DNA of 34,961 nt from an uncultured Gammaproteobacteria bacterium. GTDB lineage: Bacteria; Pseudomonadota; Gammaproteobacteria; UBA9214. Below the pieces are notes generated by a model, which was given only the letters and a program-made list of their open reading frames with translations, made no database searches and was not told the DNA's origin. How positions within the stretch are numbered: the first letter of the stretch is position 1; each line of letters opens with the position of its first letter. The stretch lies in the NCBI GenBank assembly GCA_905479705.1, contig CAJQNP010000174.1, positions 1 through 34,961 of the forward strand, written 5' to 3'. Positions 27,045-34,961 of this stretch are shown here, piece after piece. Made by a program: the position numbers and the translations under genes.

Positions 27045-27659
27045 ATGTCAACAACCGCAGACAATATTCCCGATAACGCTCAACTTGATGCCTGGCTCGA
27101 CAAAAAGCTGGATGAGTTGCTGCCTACCAAACTTGAAGAAATCGATGCGTCGAGGACGCCGTCGATGTCCATTATTGCCACCAAGGGTACCCTGGACTGG
27201 GCGTATCCTCCCTTCATCCTTGCCTCTACGGCTGCAGCACTTGGCTGGGATGTTGATGTGTTCTTTACTTTCTACGGCCTGTTGCTGTTGAAGAAAGATG
27301 TCGATGCCGAGGTCAGCCCGCTGGGTAATCCGGCCATGCCAATGAAGATGCCTTTTGGTCCCAAGTGGTTCCAGGACTTTAACTGGCCCATGCCGAACCT
27401 GGTGATGGCCGGTATTCCCGGTTTCGAAAAGGTTGCGACCGGACTGATGAAGAAGACATTCAAGAACAAGGGCGTGGCCACAGTTGAAGAACTGCGCAGC
27501 CTGTGTGTTGAAGCCGATGTGAAAATGGTTGCCTGTCAGATGACCGTTGATGTATTCGGCTTCGATGCCGGTGAGTTCATCCCCGAGGTTACCGACTTCG
27601 TGGGTGCGACTTCATTCCTGCCGATTGCGAAACAGTCCGACGTTTGCCTGTTTATCTAG
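27045..27659 (+). CDS. DsrE2-type sulfur-carrier protein (DsrE/DsrF/DrsH-like family)
   Basis: A 204-residue protein of the DsrE2-like family. After a 40-residue acidic helical N-terminus, the core begins IIATKGTLDWAYPPFILASTAAA (44-66), followed by FFTFYGLLLLKKD, SPLGNPAMP and LPIAKQSDVCLFI. Cysteines are C154, C164 (MVACQMTVDVFG, the position of the conserved carrier Cys) and C201. Family members hold or pass persulfide sulfur and may associate with the membrane. The ATG at 27045 has GAGGAG 7 bases upstream. It has its own promoter, a structured leader and a strong terminator, so it looks like a well-expressed single-gene unit beside the rhodanese gene. No tusA is next to it. Confidence 0.87.
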   Translation: MSTTADNIPDNAQLDAWLDKKLDELLPTKLEEIDASRTPSMSIIATKGTLDWAYPPFILASTAAALGWDVDVFFTFYGLLLLKKDVDAEVSPLGNPAMPMKMPFGPKWFQDFNWPMPNLVMAGIPGFEKVATGLMKKTFKNKGVATVEELRSLCVEADVKMVACQMTVDVFGFDAGEFIPEVTDFVGATSFLPIAKQSDVCLFI

Positions 27660-27722
27660 GGCGGGGTCAGTCTGATCGCTTAGAGTCGCAAGACCGCACC
27701 CGATCGGGTACGGCCGAGAACC

Positions 27723-27758
27723 AAACAAAGGGCGTGCAATTGCACGCCCTTTGTTTTT
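27723..27758. terminator. strong intrinsic terminator, probably bidirectional
   Basis: AAACAAAGGGCGTGCAA (27723-27739) and TTGCACGCCCTTTGTTT (27740-27756) form a perfect 17-base inverted repeat. A GC-rich core lies inside, with T-runs on the plus strand (five T, 27754-27758) and a shorter A-rich flank giving T on the minus strand. It ends the DsrE2-type transcript 63 bases after its stop and insulates pip. Confidence 0.92.
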
Positions 27759-27789
27759 GCATTGATACATTCCGGGATACCGACCATTC

Positions 27790-28740
27790 ATGCAACAGCT
27801 ATACCCGCTGATTGAACCCCACAAGGTGCATCATCTACCCGTAAGCAACGGGCATACCCTGTATGTCGAGGAGTGCGGCACGGCGGCCGGGCTACCAGCC
27901 GTTTTCCTGCACGGTGGGCCGGGCGCCGGCTGCGAAACATACCATCGGCAGTTCTTTGATCCGGCGGCATATCGCATTGTGTTGTTTGATCAGCGCGGTT
28001 GCGGACGCTCCACACCCCACGCGTCACTGCAGGCCAATACCACGCAGGCGCTGATCGAGGATATCGAGACACTGCGCCAGCAGCTGGACATCGATCAATG
28101 GGTCGTGTTTGGCGGATCGTGGGGATCGACGCTGGCTCTGGCCTATGCCGAGGCGTATCCGCAGCGTGTCCTGGGGCTGGTGCTGCGCGGTATCTTCCTG
28201 TGTCGCCCGCGAGATATTCACTGGTTCTACCAGGAAGGCGCCTCATTTCTGTTGCCTGATCAGTGGCAGGATTTTCTGCAACCGATTCCAGAGGATGAAC
28301 GGCATGACCTGGTCAGTGCCTACTACCGGCGCCTCACCGGAGACGATGAAATCGCCATGATGGCTGCGGCAAAGGCCTGGTCCATCTGGGAGGGGCGCTC
28401 ATCGACGTTGCTGCCCAAGCGCGCGGTCGTCGACCATTTCGCCAGCACAAAGACAGCCTTGAGTCTTGCGCGAATTGAATGCCACTATTTTATGAATAAC
28501 AGCTTCATGCAGCCCGGGCAGTTGCTGGCGGATGCCGGACGCCTCGCGGATATTCCCGGTGTTATTGTGCATGGTCGATATGACGTGGTGTGCCCGCTGG
28601 AGCAGGCCTGGTTGCTGCACCAGGCATGGCCAGAATCGCGGCTGGAAATCATCCAGGATGCGGGGCATTCAGCAACAGAGCCCGGCATCGTTGATGCCCT
28701 GGTGACGGCCACTGACCAGTTCGCGCGGCGTTTTCGATGA
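27790..28740 (+). CDS. pip: proline iminopeptidase
   Basis: An alpha/beta hydrolase of family S33 that removes N-terminal proline from peptides. The 316-residue protein shows the oxyanion motif HGGPGAGC (41-48), DQRGCGRS (67-74), the nucleophile S110 in GGSWGST, the Asp in GRYDVVCP and the His in [10 protein letters not shown]. It starts a plus-strand run just after the terminator at 27723. The last four bases (ATGA) contain the start codon of dtd. Confidence 0.93.
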   Translation: MQQLYPLIEPHKVHHLPVSNGHTLYVEECGTAAGLPAVFLHGGPGAGCETYHRQFFDPAAYRIVLFDQRGCGRSTPHASLQANTTQALIEDIETLRQQLDIDQWVVFGGSWGSTLALAYAEAYPQRVLGLVLRGIFLCRPRDIHWFYQEGASFLLPDQWQDFLQPIPEDERHDLVSAYYRRLTGDDEIAMMAAAKAWSIWEGRSSTLLPKRAVVDHFASTKTALSLARIECHYFMNNSFMQPGQLLADAGRLADIPGVIVHGRYDVVCPLEQAWLLHQAWPESRLEIIQDAGHSATEPGIVDALVTATDQFARRFR

Positions 28741-29186
28741 TCGGCTTGCTGCAACGGGTGCGGCAAGCACAGGTCGAGGTGGGTAATGACTGCATCGCCC
28801 GTATCGGCCCTGGCCTGCTGGTGCTTGTCGGTGTGCAGCATGACGATAATGAGACAACCGCAAAGCGCCTGCTGGAACGCCTGCTCGGATATCGTGTATT
28901 TGCCGATGCCGACGGCAAGATGAACCTGAATATTGAACAAAGCGGCGGGGAGCTGCTTCTGGTGCCGCAGTTTACACTCGCGGCCGATACCCGCAGCGGT
29001 ATGCGCCCGGGCTTTTCCACTGCTGCCGACCCGGAAACCGGGCGGCGACTGTTCACCTGTCTGGTGGAGCGCGCTCGGCGAGGGTCATCCAGGGTCACGA
29101 GCGGGCAATTCGCTGCCGATATGCAGGTCTCGCTGGTCAACGATGGACCGGTGACCTTCTGGCTGGAGGTAAATCCTCGCCAATGA
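28737..29186 (+). CDS. dtd: D-aminoacyl-tRNA deacylase
   Basis: Hydrolyses D-aminoacyl-tRNAs (and glycine on tRNA-Ala), protecting translation. The 149 residues align along their length with E. coli DTD, beginning [15 protein letters not shown] and ending [11 protein letters not shown]. That end includes the Gly-Pro motif that gives chiral selection. The other active-site motif, normally SQFTLA, reads PQFTLA with Pro in place of Ser. The ATG overlaps the pip stop as ATGA, so translation is coupled. 67 AT-rich bases follow before hisB. Confidence 0.93.
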   Translation: MIGLLQRVRQAQVEVGNDCIARIGPGLLVLVGVQHDDNETTAKRLLERLLGYRVFADADGKMNLNIEQSGGELLLVPQFTLAADTRSGMRPGFSTAADPETGRRLFTCLVERARRGSSRVTSGQFAADMQVSLVNDGPVTFWLEVNPRQ

Positions 29187-29253
29187 GCTGTTAATATAGA
29201 CAAAAGACAGGCATACTTTTCGACTAACTATCTATTTTTAATGGTAATTCAAT

Positions 29254-29847
29254 ATGTCAGAGCGGCAGGCGGCTGTGAGTCGCGACACACTGGAGACGCA
29301 AATCAGCGTGTCTGTAAATCTCGACGGGTCAGGCAAGGCCACGTTTGATACCGGACTGCCGTTTCTTGAGCACATGCTCGATCAGGTGGCTCGTCACGGT
29401 ATGCTCGACATCGACGTCAAGGCAGAGGGCGATCTGCACATTGATGGCCACCATACTGTCGAGGATATCGGTATTACCCTCGGACAGGCCTTTGCCAGGG
29501 CGCTGGCGGACAAGCGCGGTATTCGTCGCTACGGGCACGCCTATGTGCCACTGGATGAGGCCTTGTCGCGTGTCGTGATCGATTTTTCCGGCCGTCCCGG
29601 GCTTGAGTATCATGCCGAGTATCCGCGCGCGCGTATTGGAGATTTTGACGTCGACCTGCTGCATGAGTTTTTCCAGGGGTTTTGTAACCATGCGCTCGTT
29701 ACGCTGCACGTGGATAACCTGCGGGGTGACAATGCCCATCATATTGCCGAGACGATCTTCAAGGCCTTTGGCCGGGCGCTGCGTATGGCGCTTGAAGCGG
29801 ACGCAGCGCTGGGTAACCAGATGCCTTCGACCAAGGGCAGTCTTTAA
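29254..29847 (+). CDS. hisB: imidazoleglycerol-phosphate dehydratase
   Basis: Dehydrates imidazoleglycerol phosphate to imidazoleacetol phosphate in histidine synthesis. The 197-residue single-function form lacks the phosphatase domain that is fused in E. coli. Manganese-binding motifs are [22 protein letters not shown] and [10 protein letters not shown]. It opens a hisBHAFIE cluster. hisG, hisD and hisC must be elsewhere, as none are in the window. Confidence 0.97.
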   Translation: MSERQAAVSRDTLETQISVSVNLDGSGKATFDTGLPFLEHMLDQVARHGMLDIDVKAEGDLHIDGHHTVEDIGITLGQAFARALADKRGIRRYGHAYVPLDEALSRVVIDFSGRPGLEYHAEYPRARIGDFDVDLLHEFFQGFCNHALVTLHVDNLRGDNAHHIAETIFKAFGRALRMALEADAALGNQMPSTKGSL

Positions 29848-29898
29848 TCCATTTATCACTCAGGCTGTGTGCCGCTGTAATAACGCGTTAATTCCATC

Positions 29899-30546
29899 AT
29901 GAGCACGATTGTTATCATTGACTATGGCATGGGTAATTTGCACTCCATCGCCAAGGCGCTGGAACATGTTGCCGGCAAGGAGCGCGTCATCGTCAGTGGC
30001 GACCACGAGAAGATTCTTGCGGCTGACCGGGTCGTGTTGCCCGGTGTTGGTGCGATTCGCGATTGCATGGCCGAGCTCGGGCGGAGCGGTCTCGACACGG
30101 TTGTAAAGCAGGTGGCTGCTGAAAAGCCGCTGCTCGGTGTGTGTCTTGGCATGCAGGCCCTGCTGGATCACAGCGAGGAAAACCAGGGTACGGATTGTCT
30201 CGGTCTTATCCCGGGCAATGTCAGGCACTTCCCTGATTCAGCCTCGGGCAATAGCACTAGCGAGCGGCTCAAGATCCCCCACATGGGCTGGAACCAGGTG
30301 CAGCAGCAGCGCGGTCAGGCCATGTGGACGGATATTCCGAACGACAGCCGGTTTTATTTTGTCCACAGTTACTATGTCGAAACCAGCCGGGCAGAGGATG
30401 TCGCGGCGACAACCCGCTACGGAATCGAGTTTGCTTCCGTGCTGGTGCACGAAAATATATTTGCCGTGCAGTTCCATCCCGAGAAGAGTCAGCACGCCGG
30501 GCTGCAGTTGCTGTCAAATTTTGTCCACTGGAATGGAGATTCCTGA
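29899..30546 (+). CDS. hisH: imidazoleglycerol-phosphate synthase, glutamine amidotransferase subunit
   Basis: Releases ammonia from glutamine and channels it to HisF. The 215-residue class I amidotransferase shows IDYGMGNLHS (8-17), the nucleophile C82 in GVCLGMQAL, and the His and Glu of FHPEKSQHAG near the C-terminus. The LPGVGA oxyanion-strand motif is also present. It lies 51 bases after hisB and 3 bases before hisA. Confidence 0.97.
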   Translation: MSTIVIIDYGMGNLHSIAKALEHVAGKERVIVSGDHEKILAADRVVLPGVGAIRDCMAELGRSGLDTVVKQVAAEKPLLGVCLGMQALLDHSEENQGTDCLGLIPGNVRHFPDSASGNSTSERLKIPHMGWNQVQQQRGQAMWTDIPNDSRFYFVHSYYVETSRAEDVAATTRYGIEFASVLVHENIFAVQFHPEKSQHAGLQLLSNFVHWNGDS

Positions 30547-30549
30547 GAT

Positions 30550-31293
30550 ATGTTGCTAATACCCGCGATTGATCTGAAAGACGGCAAGTGCGTGCGTCTG
30601 CGACAGGGACGCATGGAAGACGAGACCGTGTTCGGTGATGACCCGCTTGAGGTCGCGCAGCGCTGGGTAGATGCCGGGGCGAGGCGATTGCACATGGTCG
30701 ATCTGAATGGCGCCTTTGAAGGCAAGCCGGTCAATGCCGGTGCGATCAAGGCTGTTGCAGAGAGTTTTCCCGATCTACCCATTCAGGTCGGTGGCGGTAT
30801 TCGGGATGAGGAGACTGTTCAGACCTATCTTAATGCGGGGGTGCAATACGTGATTATCGGCACCCGGGCTGTCAGTGCGCCGCACTTCGTCAATGACCTG
30901 TGTGTCGAGTTTCCAGGGCACATCGTCGTTGGTCTGGATGCAAAGGACGGCAAGGTTGCCATCGAGGGCTGGTCAAAGCTGTCGCATCATTCAGTGATCG
31001 ACATGGCGCAGCGATTCGAGCAGGATGGCGTCGAGGCCATCGTGTTCACCGATATCGGCCGTGACGGCATGATGAGCGGCGTCAATGTTGATTCCACCGT
31101 GGAACTGGCCCAATCAATACACATCCCGGTGATCGCCTCGGGCGGCATCACCAACATAGATGACATCAGAGCCCTCTGCGCGGTCTCCGACGAGGGTATC
31201 ATGGGCGCCATTACAGGTCGTGCCATCTATGAGGGGACGCTCGATCTTGCTGCCGCCCAGAAGCTGGCAGACGAACTTTGTGGTAACGAGTAA
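30550..31293 (+). CDS. hisA: ProFAR isomerase (phosphoribosylformimino-5-aminoimidazole carboxamide ribotide isomerase)
   Basis: An Amadori rearrangement enzyme of histidine synthesis with a (beta/alpha)8 barrel of 247 residues. The catalytic acid/base D8 is in [15 protein letters not shown], and the second Asp is in [12 protein letters not shown]. Phosphate-binding glycine motifs are [10 protein letters not shown] and ASGGITN. It feeds its product straight to HisH/HisF, encoded on either side. Confidence 0.97.
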   Translation: MLLIPAIDLKDGKCVRLRQGRMEDETVFGDDPLEVAQRWVDAGARRLHMVDLNGAFEGKPVNAGAIKAVAESFPDLPIQVGGGIRDEETVQTYLNAGVQYVIIGTRAVSAPHFVNDLCVEFPGHIVVGLDAKDGKVAIEGWSKLSHHSVIDMAQRFEQDGVEAIVFTDIGRDGMMSGVNVDSTVELAQSIHIPVIASGGITNIDDIRALCAVSDEGIMGAITGRAIYEGTLDLAAAQKLADELCGNE

Positions 31294-31299
31294 CGCAAG

Positions 31300-32073
31300 A
31301 TGGGACTCGCAAAACGCATAATTCCCTGTATGGATGTCGATGCCGGACGTGTCGTCAAGGGCGTACAGTTTGTTGATATCCGTGATGCAGGTGACCCGGT
31401 AGAGATTGCGCGACGCTATGATGAGGAAGGCGCCGATGAGCTGACCTTTCTGGATATCACTGCCAGCTCTGATCAGCGCGAAACCATGGTGCATGTCGTT
31501 GAACAGGTTGCCGGTGAGGTCTTTATTCCCCTTACTGTTGGCGGTGGAATTCGTGAAGTCGAAGACATTCAGCGCATGTTAAACGCCGGTGCAGACAAGG
31601 TCGGCATTAATACGGCGGCGGTATTTAATCCTGAGTTTGTCAGGCAGGCGGCAGAGCGCTTTGGCTCGCAGTGTATTGTGGTTGCCATCGATGCAAAGCG
31701 GGTCAATACTGAAGGTGAACCTTCACGCTGGGAAATCTTTACCCACGGCGGCCGCAAACCGACGGGTATTGATGCCGTCGAGTGGGCGCGACGAATGGTT
31801 GACTACGGTGCCGGGGAGATTCTTTTAACCAGCATGGATCGTGACGGTACGCGTGACGGGTTTGACCTGGAACTGACGCGCGCCATCAGTGAGGCCGTGG
31901 CTGTACCCGTGATTGCCTCGGGTGGTGTTGGTGAGCTTGAGCACCTGGCCGAGGGTGTGATTGAAGGCAAGGCTGATGCGGTACTGGCAGCCAGCATCTT
32001 TCATTTTGGTGAGTACACCATTGGTGAGGCCAAGCAGCACATGGCCAACCGGGGTATCGAGGTCCGGCTGTGA
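31300..32073 (+). CDS. hisF: imidazoleglycerol-phosphate synthase, cyclase subunit
   Basis: Uses ammonia from HisH to form imidazoleglycerol phosphate and AICAR. The 257-residue (beta/alpha)8 barrel is a paralogue of HisA. The catalytic aspartates are D12 ([16 protein letters not shown]) and the Asp in TSMDRDGT. Phosphate-binding loops are TVGGGIRE and ASGGVGE. It starts 6 bases after hisA. Confidence 0.97.
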   Translation: MGLAKRIIPCMDVDAGRVVKGVQFVDIRDAGDPVEIARRYDEEGADELTFLDITASSDQRETMVHVVEQVAGEVFIPLTVGGGIREVEDIQRMLNAGADKVGINTAAVFNPEFVRQAAERFGSQCIVVAIDAKRVNTEGEPSRWEIFTHGGRKPTGIDAVEWARRMVDYGAGEILLTSMDRDGTRDGFDLELTRAISEAVAVPVIASGGVGELEHLAEGVIEGKADAVLAASIFHFGEYTIGEAKQHMANRGIEVRL

Positions 32074-32119
32074 GTGTTTATCGGGTGGTTTTAATCTGCC
32101 GGATACGGGGCATTGTCAC

Positions 32120-32515
32120 ATGAGTGAAGAGGCCTGGCTGGATGCGGTGAAGTGGACCGATGACGGGCTGGTGCCGGTTGTTGCGCAGGATGCAACGGAT
32201 AGCAAGGTGCTGATGGTGGCATGGATGAATCGCGAGGCCCTGCAACTGACTGCGCAGGGCGGTACGGCGGTTTACTGGTCGCGATCACGCCAGCGGCTCT
32301 GGCACAAGGGCGAAGAGTCCGGCCACCAGCAGCGTGTCCGGGAAATCCGGCTGGATTGTGACAACGACGTTATTGTATTGCTGGTTGAACAGCAGGGCGG
32401 TATTGCCTGCCACACCGGCAGGCGCAGTTGCTTTTATCAGCGTCTGCAGGGCGATAGCTGGGTGGCGGTTGATCCGGTGATAAAGGATCCCGAGACCATC
32501 TACGGGAAACACTAG
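32120..32515 (+). CDS. hisI: phosphoribosyl-AMP cyclohydrolase
   Basis: Opens the adenine ring of PR-AMP, the third step of histidine synthesis. The 131-residue monofunctional form is separate from HisE, unlike the fused E. coli protein. The metal-site residues are D79, D81 and D83 (RLDCDND) and C97 and C104 ([12 protein letters not shown]). The ATG at 32120 (MSEEAWLD) is the sensible start; the ribosome site is weak, and 46 bases separate it from hisF. hisE follows after 2 bases. Confidence 0.95.
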   Translation: MSEEAWLDAVKWTDDGLVPVVAQDATDSKVLMVAWMNREALQLTAQGGTAVYWSRSRQRLWHKGEESGHQQRVREIRLDCDNDVIVLLVEQQGGIACHTGRRSCFYQRLQGDSWVAVDPVIKDPETIYGKH

Positions 32516-32517
32516 CG

Positions 32518-32835
32518 ATGAGTGACACGTTGAACAGGCTGGCGCAGGTTATAGAGTCGCGGAAAACAGCGAGTGCTGATTCATCCTATGTGGCGAGTTT
32601 GTTCAACAAGGGTATGAATGCCATTCTCAAGAAGGTCGGGGAAGAGGCGACAGAGACCGTCATCGCAGCCAAGGAAGATGGCGACGAGCAGCTTGTTTAT
32701 GAAACAGCTGATTTGTGGTTCCACACACTGGTGATGCTGTCAGCAAGAGGGCTGGGGCCGGATGATGTGTTACGGGAACTGGAGCGTCGTTTTGATGTAT
32801 CCGGACTTGAAGAAAAGGCAGCAAGAGACAAGTAG
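32518..32835 (+). CDS. hisE: phosphoribosyl-ATP pyrophosphatase
   Basis: Removes pyrophosphate from PR-ATP, the second step of histidine synthesis. The all-alpha MazG-like fold has 105 residues with the metal-binding acidic helices [16 protein letters not shown] and [14 protein letters not shown]. It begins 2 bases after hisI, so the pair behaves like a split version of the fused enterobacterial HisIE. tatA follows after 47 bases that hold a small hairpin (CCGTG-TAAGCG-CACGG). Confidence 0.96.
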   Translation: MSDTLNRLAQVIESRKTASADSSYVASLFNKGMNAILKKVGEEATETVIAAKEDGDEQLVYETADLWFHTLVMLSARGLGPDDVLRELERRFDVSGLEEKAARDK

Positions 32836-32882
32836 TACTGGCGTATTCAGATTCCGTGTAAGCGCACGGTTGGAGAGACAAA

Positions 32883-33113
32883 ATGGGTATTAGTATCTGG
32901 CAATTATTGATTATTCTGGCAATCGTGCTCGTACTGTTCGGCGCCAAGCGCCTGAGAAATGTGGGCTCCGATCTGGGTGGCGCAATCAAGGGCTTCAAGC
33001 AATCAATGCGCGAAGGAGAAGAGGAGGCCGGCGAAAATAAAAGCCTCTCTGACAAGGATGAGGGTCGTGTGATCGACGCAGAGGTCAGCAAGCACGACAA
33101 GGACAAGGTTTAG
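32883..33113 (+). CDS. tatA: twin-arginine translocase subunit TatA
   Basis: A small pore-forming Tat subunit of 76 residues. It has one N-terminal membrane helix (about 4-20, starting [18 protein letters not shown]), the hinge [10 protein letters not shown] and an amphipathic helix with [11 protein letters not shown], then a charged tail. GGAGAG-like GGAGAGACAAA precedes the ATG. It exports folded, often cofactor-bearing proteins with TatB and TatC. Linkage of hisIE with tatABC is common in this group of bacteria. Confidence 0.95.
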   Translation: MGISIWQLLIILAIVLVLFGAKRLRNVGSDLGGAIKGFKQSMREGEEEAGENKSLSDKDEGRVIDAEVSKHDKDKV

Positions 33114-33148
33114 ACACGTAACGGCAGTACACGGATTACGAGTCGATC

Positions 33149-33505
33149 ATGTTTGACATCGGATTTTGGGAAATCATATTTATCCTGGTGATCGCCCTGC
33201 TGGTCGTTGGTCCGGAGAGGTTGCCGCGCATTGCCAGAACGGCCGGACTCTGGGTCGGTAAAATGCGCGGCTTTGTTGCCTCGGTGAAGGCCGATATTGA
33301 TCAGGAGCTCGCTTCGGATGAATTAAAAAAAGTGCTGGCCAAGCAGGCCTCCGTCCCCGAGCTGGAAGAGTTGATCGATGAAGTAACAGGTGAGCCGCTG
33401 GCTGCTGTTGAGCGCAAGGCGCCTGCTGACAAACAGGAAAAACTGTCAGACGGAAAATCTGATGAGGTAGCAGCTACGCCGGCCAGCAATGAACAACAAC
33501 GCTAA
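33149..33505 (+). CDS. tatB: twin-arginine translocase subunit TatB
   Basis: A 118-residue Tat receptor subunit. The N-terminal helix carries the TatB marks MFDIGFWE (E8) and [10 protein letters not shown] with its Gly-Pro, then an amphipathic helix ([14 protein letters not shown]) and a long polar tail. It forms the signal-peptide receptor with TatC. The last 17 bases overlap tatC, so the two are made in step. Confidence 0.95.
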   Translation: MFDIGFWEIIFILVIALLVVGPERLPRIARTAGLWVGKMRGFVASVKADIDQELASDELKKVLAKQASVPELEELIDEVTGEPLAAVERKAPADKQEKLSDGKSDEVAATPASNEQQR

Positions 33506-34352
33506 GCAACAAGAAACTGCATCGCTGGACGATACAGAACAACCGCTGATATACCACCTTATCGAGTTGCGCGATCGCCTGCTGCGGGTCGTACTCGTCG
33601 TTGGCGTGGTTTTCCTTGCGCTTTTCCCGTTTTCCAACAAGCTGTTTTCCTGGCTATCCGGTCCGCTGATGGCGCATATGCCGGAAGGCAGCAGCATGAT
33701 TGCCATTGAAGTGGCATCCCCGTTCCTGATCCCGTTCAAGCTCACGCTGTTCCTGGCCCTGTTCTTGTCTATACCGTATGTGCTCTATCAGCTCTGGTCG
33801 TTCGTTGCGCCCGGTTTATACAAGCATGAGCGGCGTCTGGTGTATCCGTTGCTGGTATCCAGTACGGTGCTGTTTTACGCGGGCGCCGCGTTTGCATATT
33901 TCGTTGTTTTTCCACTGGTGTTCGCCTTCTTTACCGGGACAGCGCCAGATGGCGTATCGGTGATGACGGACATCAGCCGCTACCTGGACTTTGTGCTGAC
34001 CCTGTTTTTTGCCTTTGGTATGGCCTTCGAGGTGCCGGTGTTTACAGTGTTGCTGGTGTGGACGGGTATGGCAACGCAGGACGGTCTGCGTCAAAAACGG
34101 CCCTACATTATTGTCGGGGCCTTTGTGATCGGTATGCTTTTGACGCCACCGGATATTATTTCGCAGACGTTGCTGGCGGTGCCCGTCTGGATCCTGTTTG
34201 AGCTCGGTGTGTACTTCTCCGGATGGTTTATAAAGGAAAAGGAGTCAATGCCCGGCGACGGGTCGGCTACGGATGTTGATCATTACCAGCCGCTCAGTGA
34301 TGCAGAAATGGAGGCTGAGCTTGATCGAATGGATAACGAGGATAAAAGCTAG
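33489..34352 (+). CDS. tatC: twin-arginine translocase subunit TatC
   Basis: A 287-residue membrane protein with six helices. Conserved marks are [12 protein letters not shown] near the N-terminus, [12 protein letters not shown], the loop PGLYKHERR and the Glu in [12 protein letters not shown], then [13 protein letters not shown]. It binds the twin-arginine signal peptide. An acidic C-terminal tail of about 30 residues follows the last helix. The stop TAG shares CTAG with the convergent EAL gene. Confidence 0.97.
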   Translation: MNNNAKQQETASLDDTEQPLIYHLIELRDRLLRVVLVVGVVFLALFPFSNKLFSWLSGPLMAHMPEGSSMIAIEVASPFLIPFKLTLFLALFLSIPYVLYQLWSFVAPGLYKHERRLVYPLLVSSTVLFYAGAAFAYFVVFPLVFAFFTGTAPDGVSVMTDISRYLDFVLTLFFAFGMAFEVPVFTVLLVWTGMATQDGLRQKRPYIIVGAFVIGMLLTPPDIISQTLLAVPVWILFELGVYFSGWFIKEKESMPGDGSATDVDHYQPLSDAEMEAELDRMDNEDKS

Positions 34353-34961
34353 TGCTTTATGTTTGCCGCCTGCAGGTGAATAAGTTCCACCTGGGCTGAC
34401 TTGGGGCTCAGGTCTATCGGCTTGTTGTAGAGTGCGATCTCAATGGGAGCGGGTTTTGCAATGTGGTATCCCTGTGCATAGTCAACCCCGACACTGCGCA
34501 CGGCTTCGAGGGTTTTCTCGTCTTCCACGAATTCTGCAATGGTTTTAATATTCATGGTGTGACCGATCTGGTTGATGGCTTGCACCATGGCATGATCGAT
34601 TTGATCGTCTACCATGTTCTTTACAAAACAGCCGTCCAGCTTCAGATAGTCAACGGCCAGATTTTTCAGGTAACCGAAAGAGCTGAGCCCGACACCAAAG
34701 TCATCCAGTGCAAAGCGACAGCCCATCTCTCGCAATGTTGCGATCAGTTGCGATGCGTTGCACAGGTTGGCTATCACCGCTGTCTCTGTGATTTCAAATA
34801 CCAGCACTTCCGGTGAAACGCCCGAGCTTTTGATCTCATCGACCAAAAACGTCATGAACCGTTCATCGGACAGCGACTGTCCTGACAGGTTGATACAGCA
34901 TGAGCTGATGGTGTTGGCAACTTTATCCTTGTCATGGGTCAGCATTTGAAGGTATTGGACA
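34349..34961 (-). CDS. EAL-domain protein (c-di-GMP phosphodiesterase family), 5' part outside window
   Basis: The C-terminal 203 residues of an EAL domain are present; the frame stays open to the window edge, so the start, the EAL signature itself and any N-terminal sensor or GGDEF domains are not seen. Visible motifs include NLSGQSL, the metal-binding Glu in [28 protein letters not shown], and IAEFVED, then [10 protein letters not shown]. The acidic residues that bind metal look kept, so an active phosphodiesterase that cleaves c-di-GMP is likely. It ends in the CTAG shared with tatC. It is unrelated in function to the his-tat run. Confidence 0.88.
   Translation of the reverse strand, partial: VQYLQMLTHDKDKVANTISSCCINLSGQSLSDERFMTFLVDEIKSSGVSPEVLVFEITETAVIANLCNASQLIATLREMGCRFALDDFGVGLSSFGYLKNLAVDYLKLDGCFVKNMVDDQIDHAMVQAINQIGHTMNIKTIAEFVEDEKTLEAVRSVGVDYAQGYHIAKPAPIEIALYNKPIDLSPKSAQVELIHLQAANIKH

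Overview
The window is GC-rich chromosomal DNA from a gammaproteobacterium. Almost every gene is housekeeping, genes are tightly packed, and there is no tRNA, rRNA, CRISPR array, phage or insertion sequence that I can see. The layout is a variant of conserved gammaproteobacterial neighbourhoods: def-fmt-rsmB facing LysM-dprA-smg-topA-tsaC-hemF; rsmB-DUF4390-ntrYX-trkAH; and hisBHAFIE-tatABC. A rhodanese next to a DsrE2-type sulfur-carrier protein hints at sulfur metabolism (a Chromatiales-like or other sulfur-oxidising lineage), but this is inference and the species cannot be named from the window.

Layout. 1-620 (minus) is the 5' part of a 2Fe-2S/flavin oxidoreductase, divergent from a YeeZ-like SDR protein (669-1556). 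1546-4359 (minus) is prlC-xthA. A gamma-carbonic-anhydrase-like gene (4497-5030) converges on hemB-aroE (minus, 6907-5027). A BASS-family transporter (7114-8058) is followed by a structured non-coding stretch ending in an intrinsic terminator. 14935-8368 (minus) is a six-gene run: LysM protein, dprA, smg, topA, tsaC, hemF. Divergent from it, 15143-25161 (plus) carries def, fmt, rsmB, a DUF4390 protein, an NtrY/NtrX-type two-component system and the TrkA/TrkH potassium system. An LpxL-type acyltransferase (25158-26072, minus) is followed by an AT-rich intergenic stretch, a rhodanese (26383-26808) and a DsrE2-type gene (27045-27659). The DsrE2 gene has its own promoter, a long structured leader and a strong terminator. 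27790-34352 (plus) runs pip-dtd-hisB-hisH-hisA-hisF-hisI-hisE-tatA-tatB-tatC. An EAL-domain gene (minus) runs off the right edge.

How the genes work together. The window joins translation start and tRNA/rRNA quality functions (def, fmt, rsmB, tsaC, dtd), DNA handling (xthA, topA, dprA), haem synthesis (hemB, hemF), the shikimate step aroE, the imidazoleglycerol-phosphate half of histidine synthesis plus hisI/hisE, Tat export, and potassium uptake next to NtrYX.

The most unusual signals are these. Three separate convergent gene pairs each overlap by exactly the four bases CTAG. The NtrX-type regulator has lost the GAFTGA loop and the Walker B acidic pair. The DsrE2 gene has a well-formed sigma70 promoter overlapping one copy of a duplicated 15-mer, then a hairpin-rich leader of about 160 nt. 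A possible small RNA lies at about 8168-8354. The LpxL-type gene may be leaderless.
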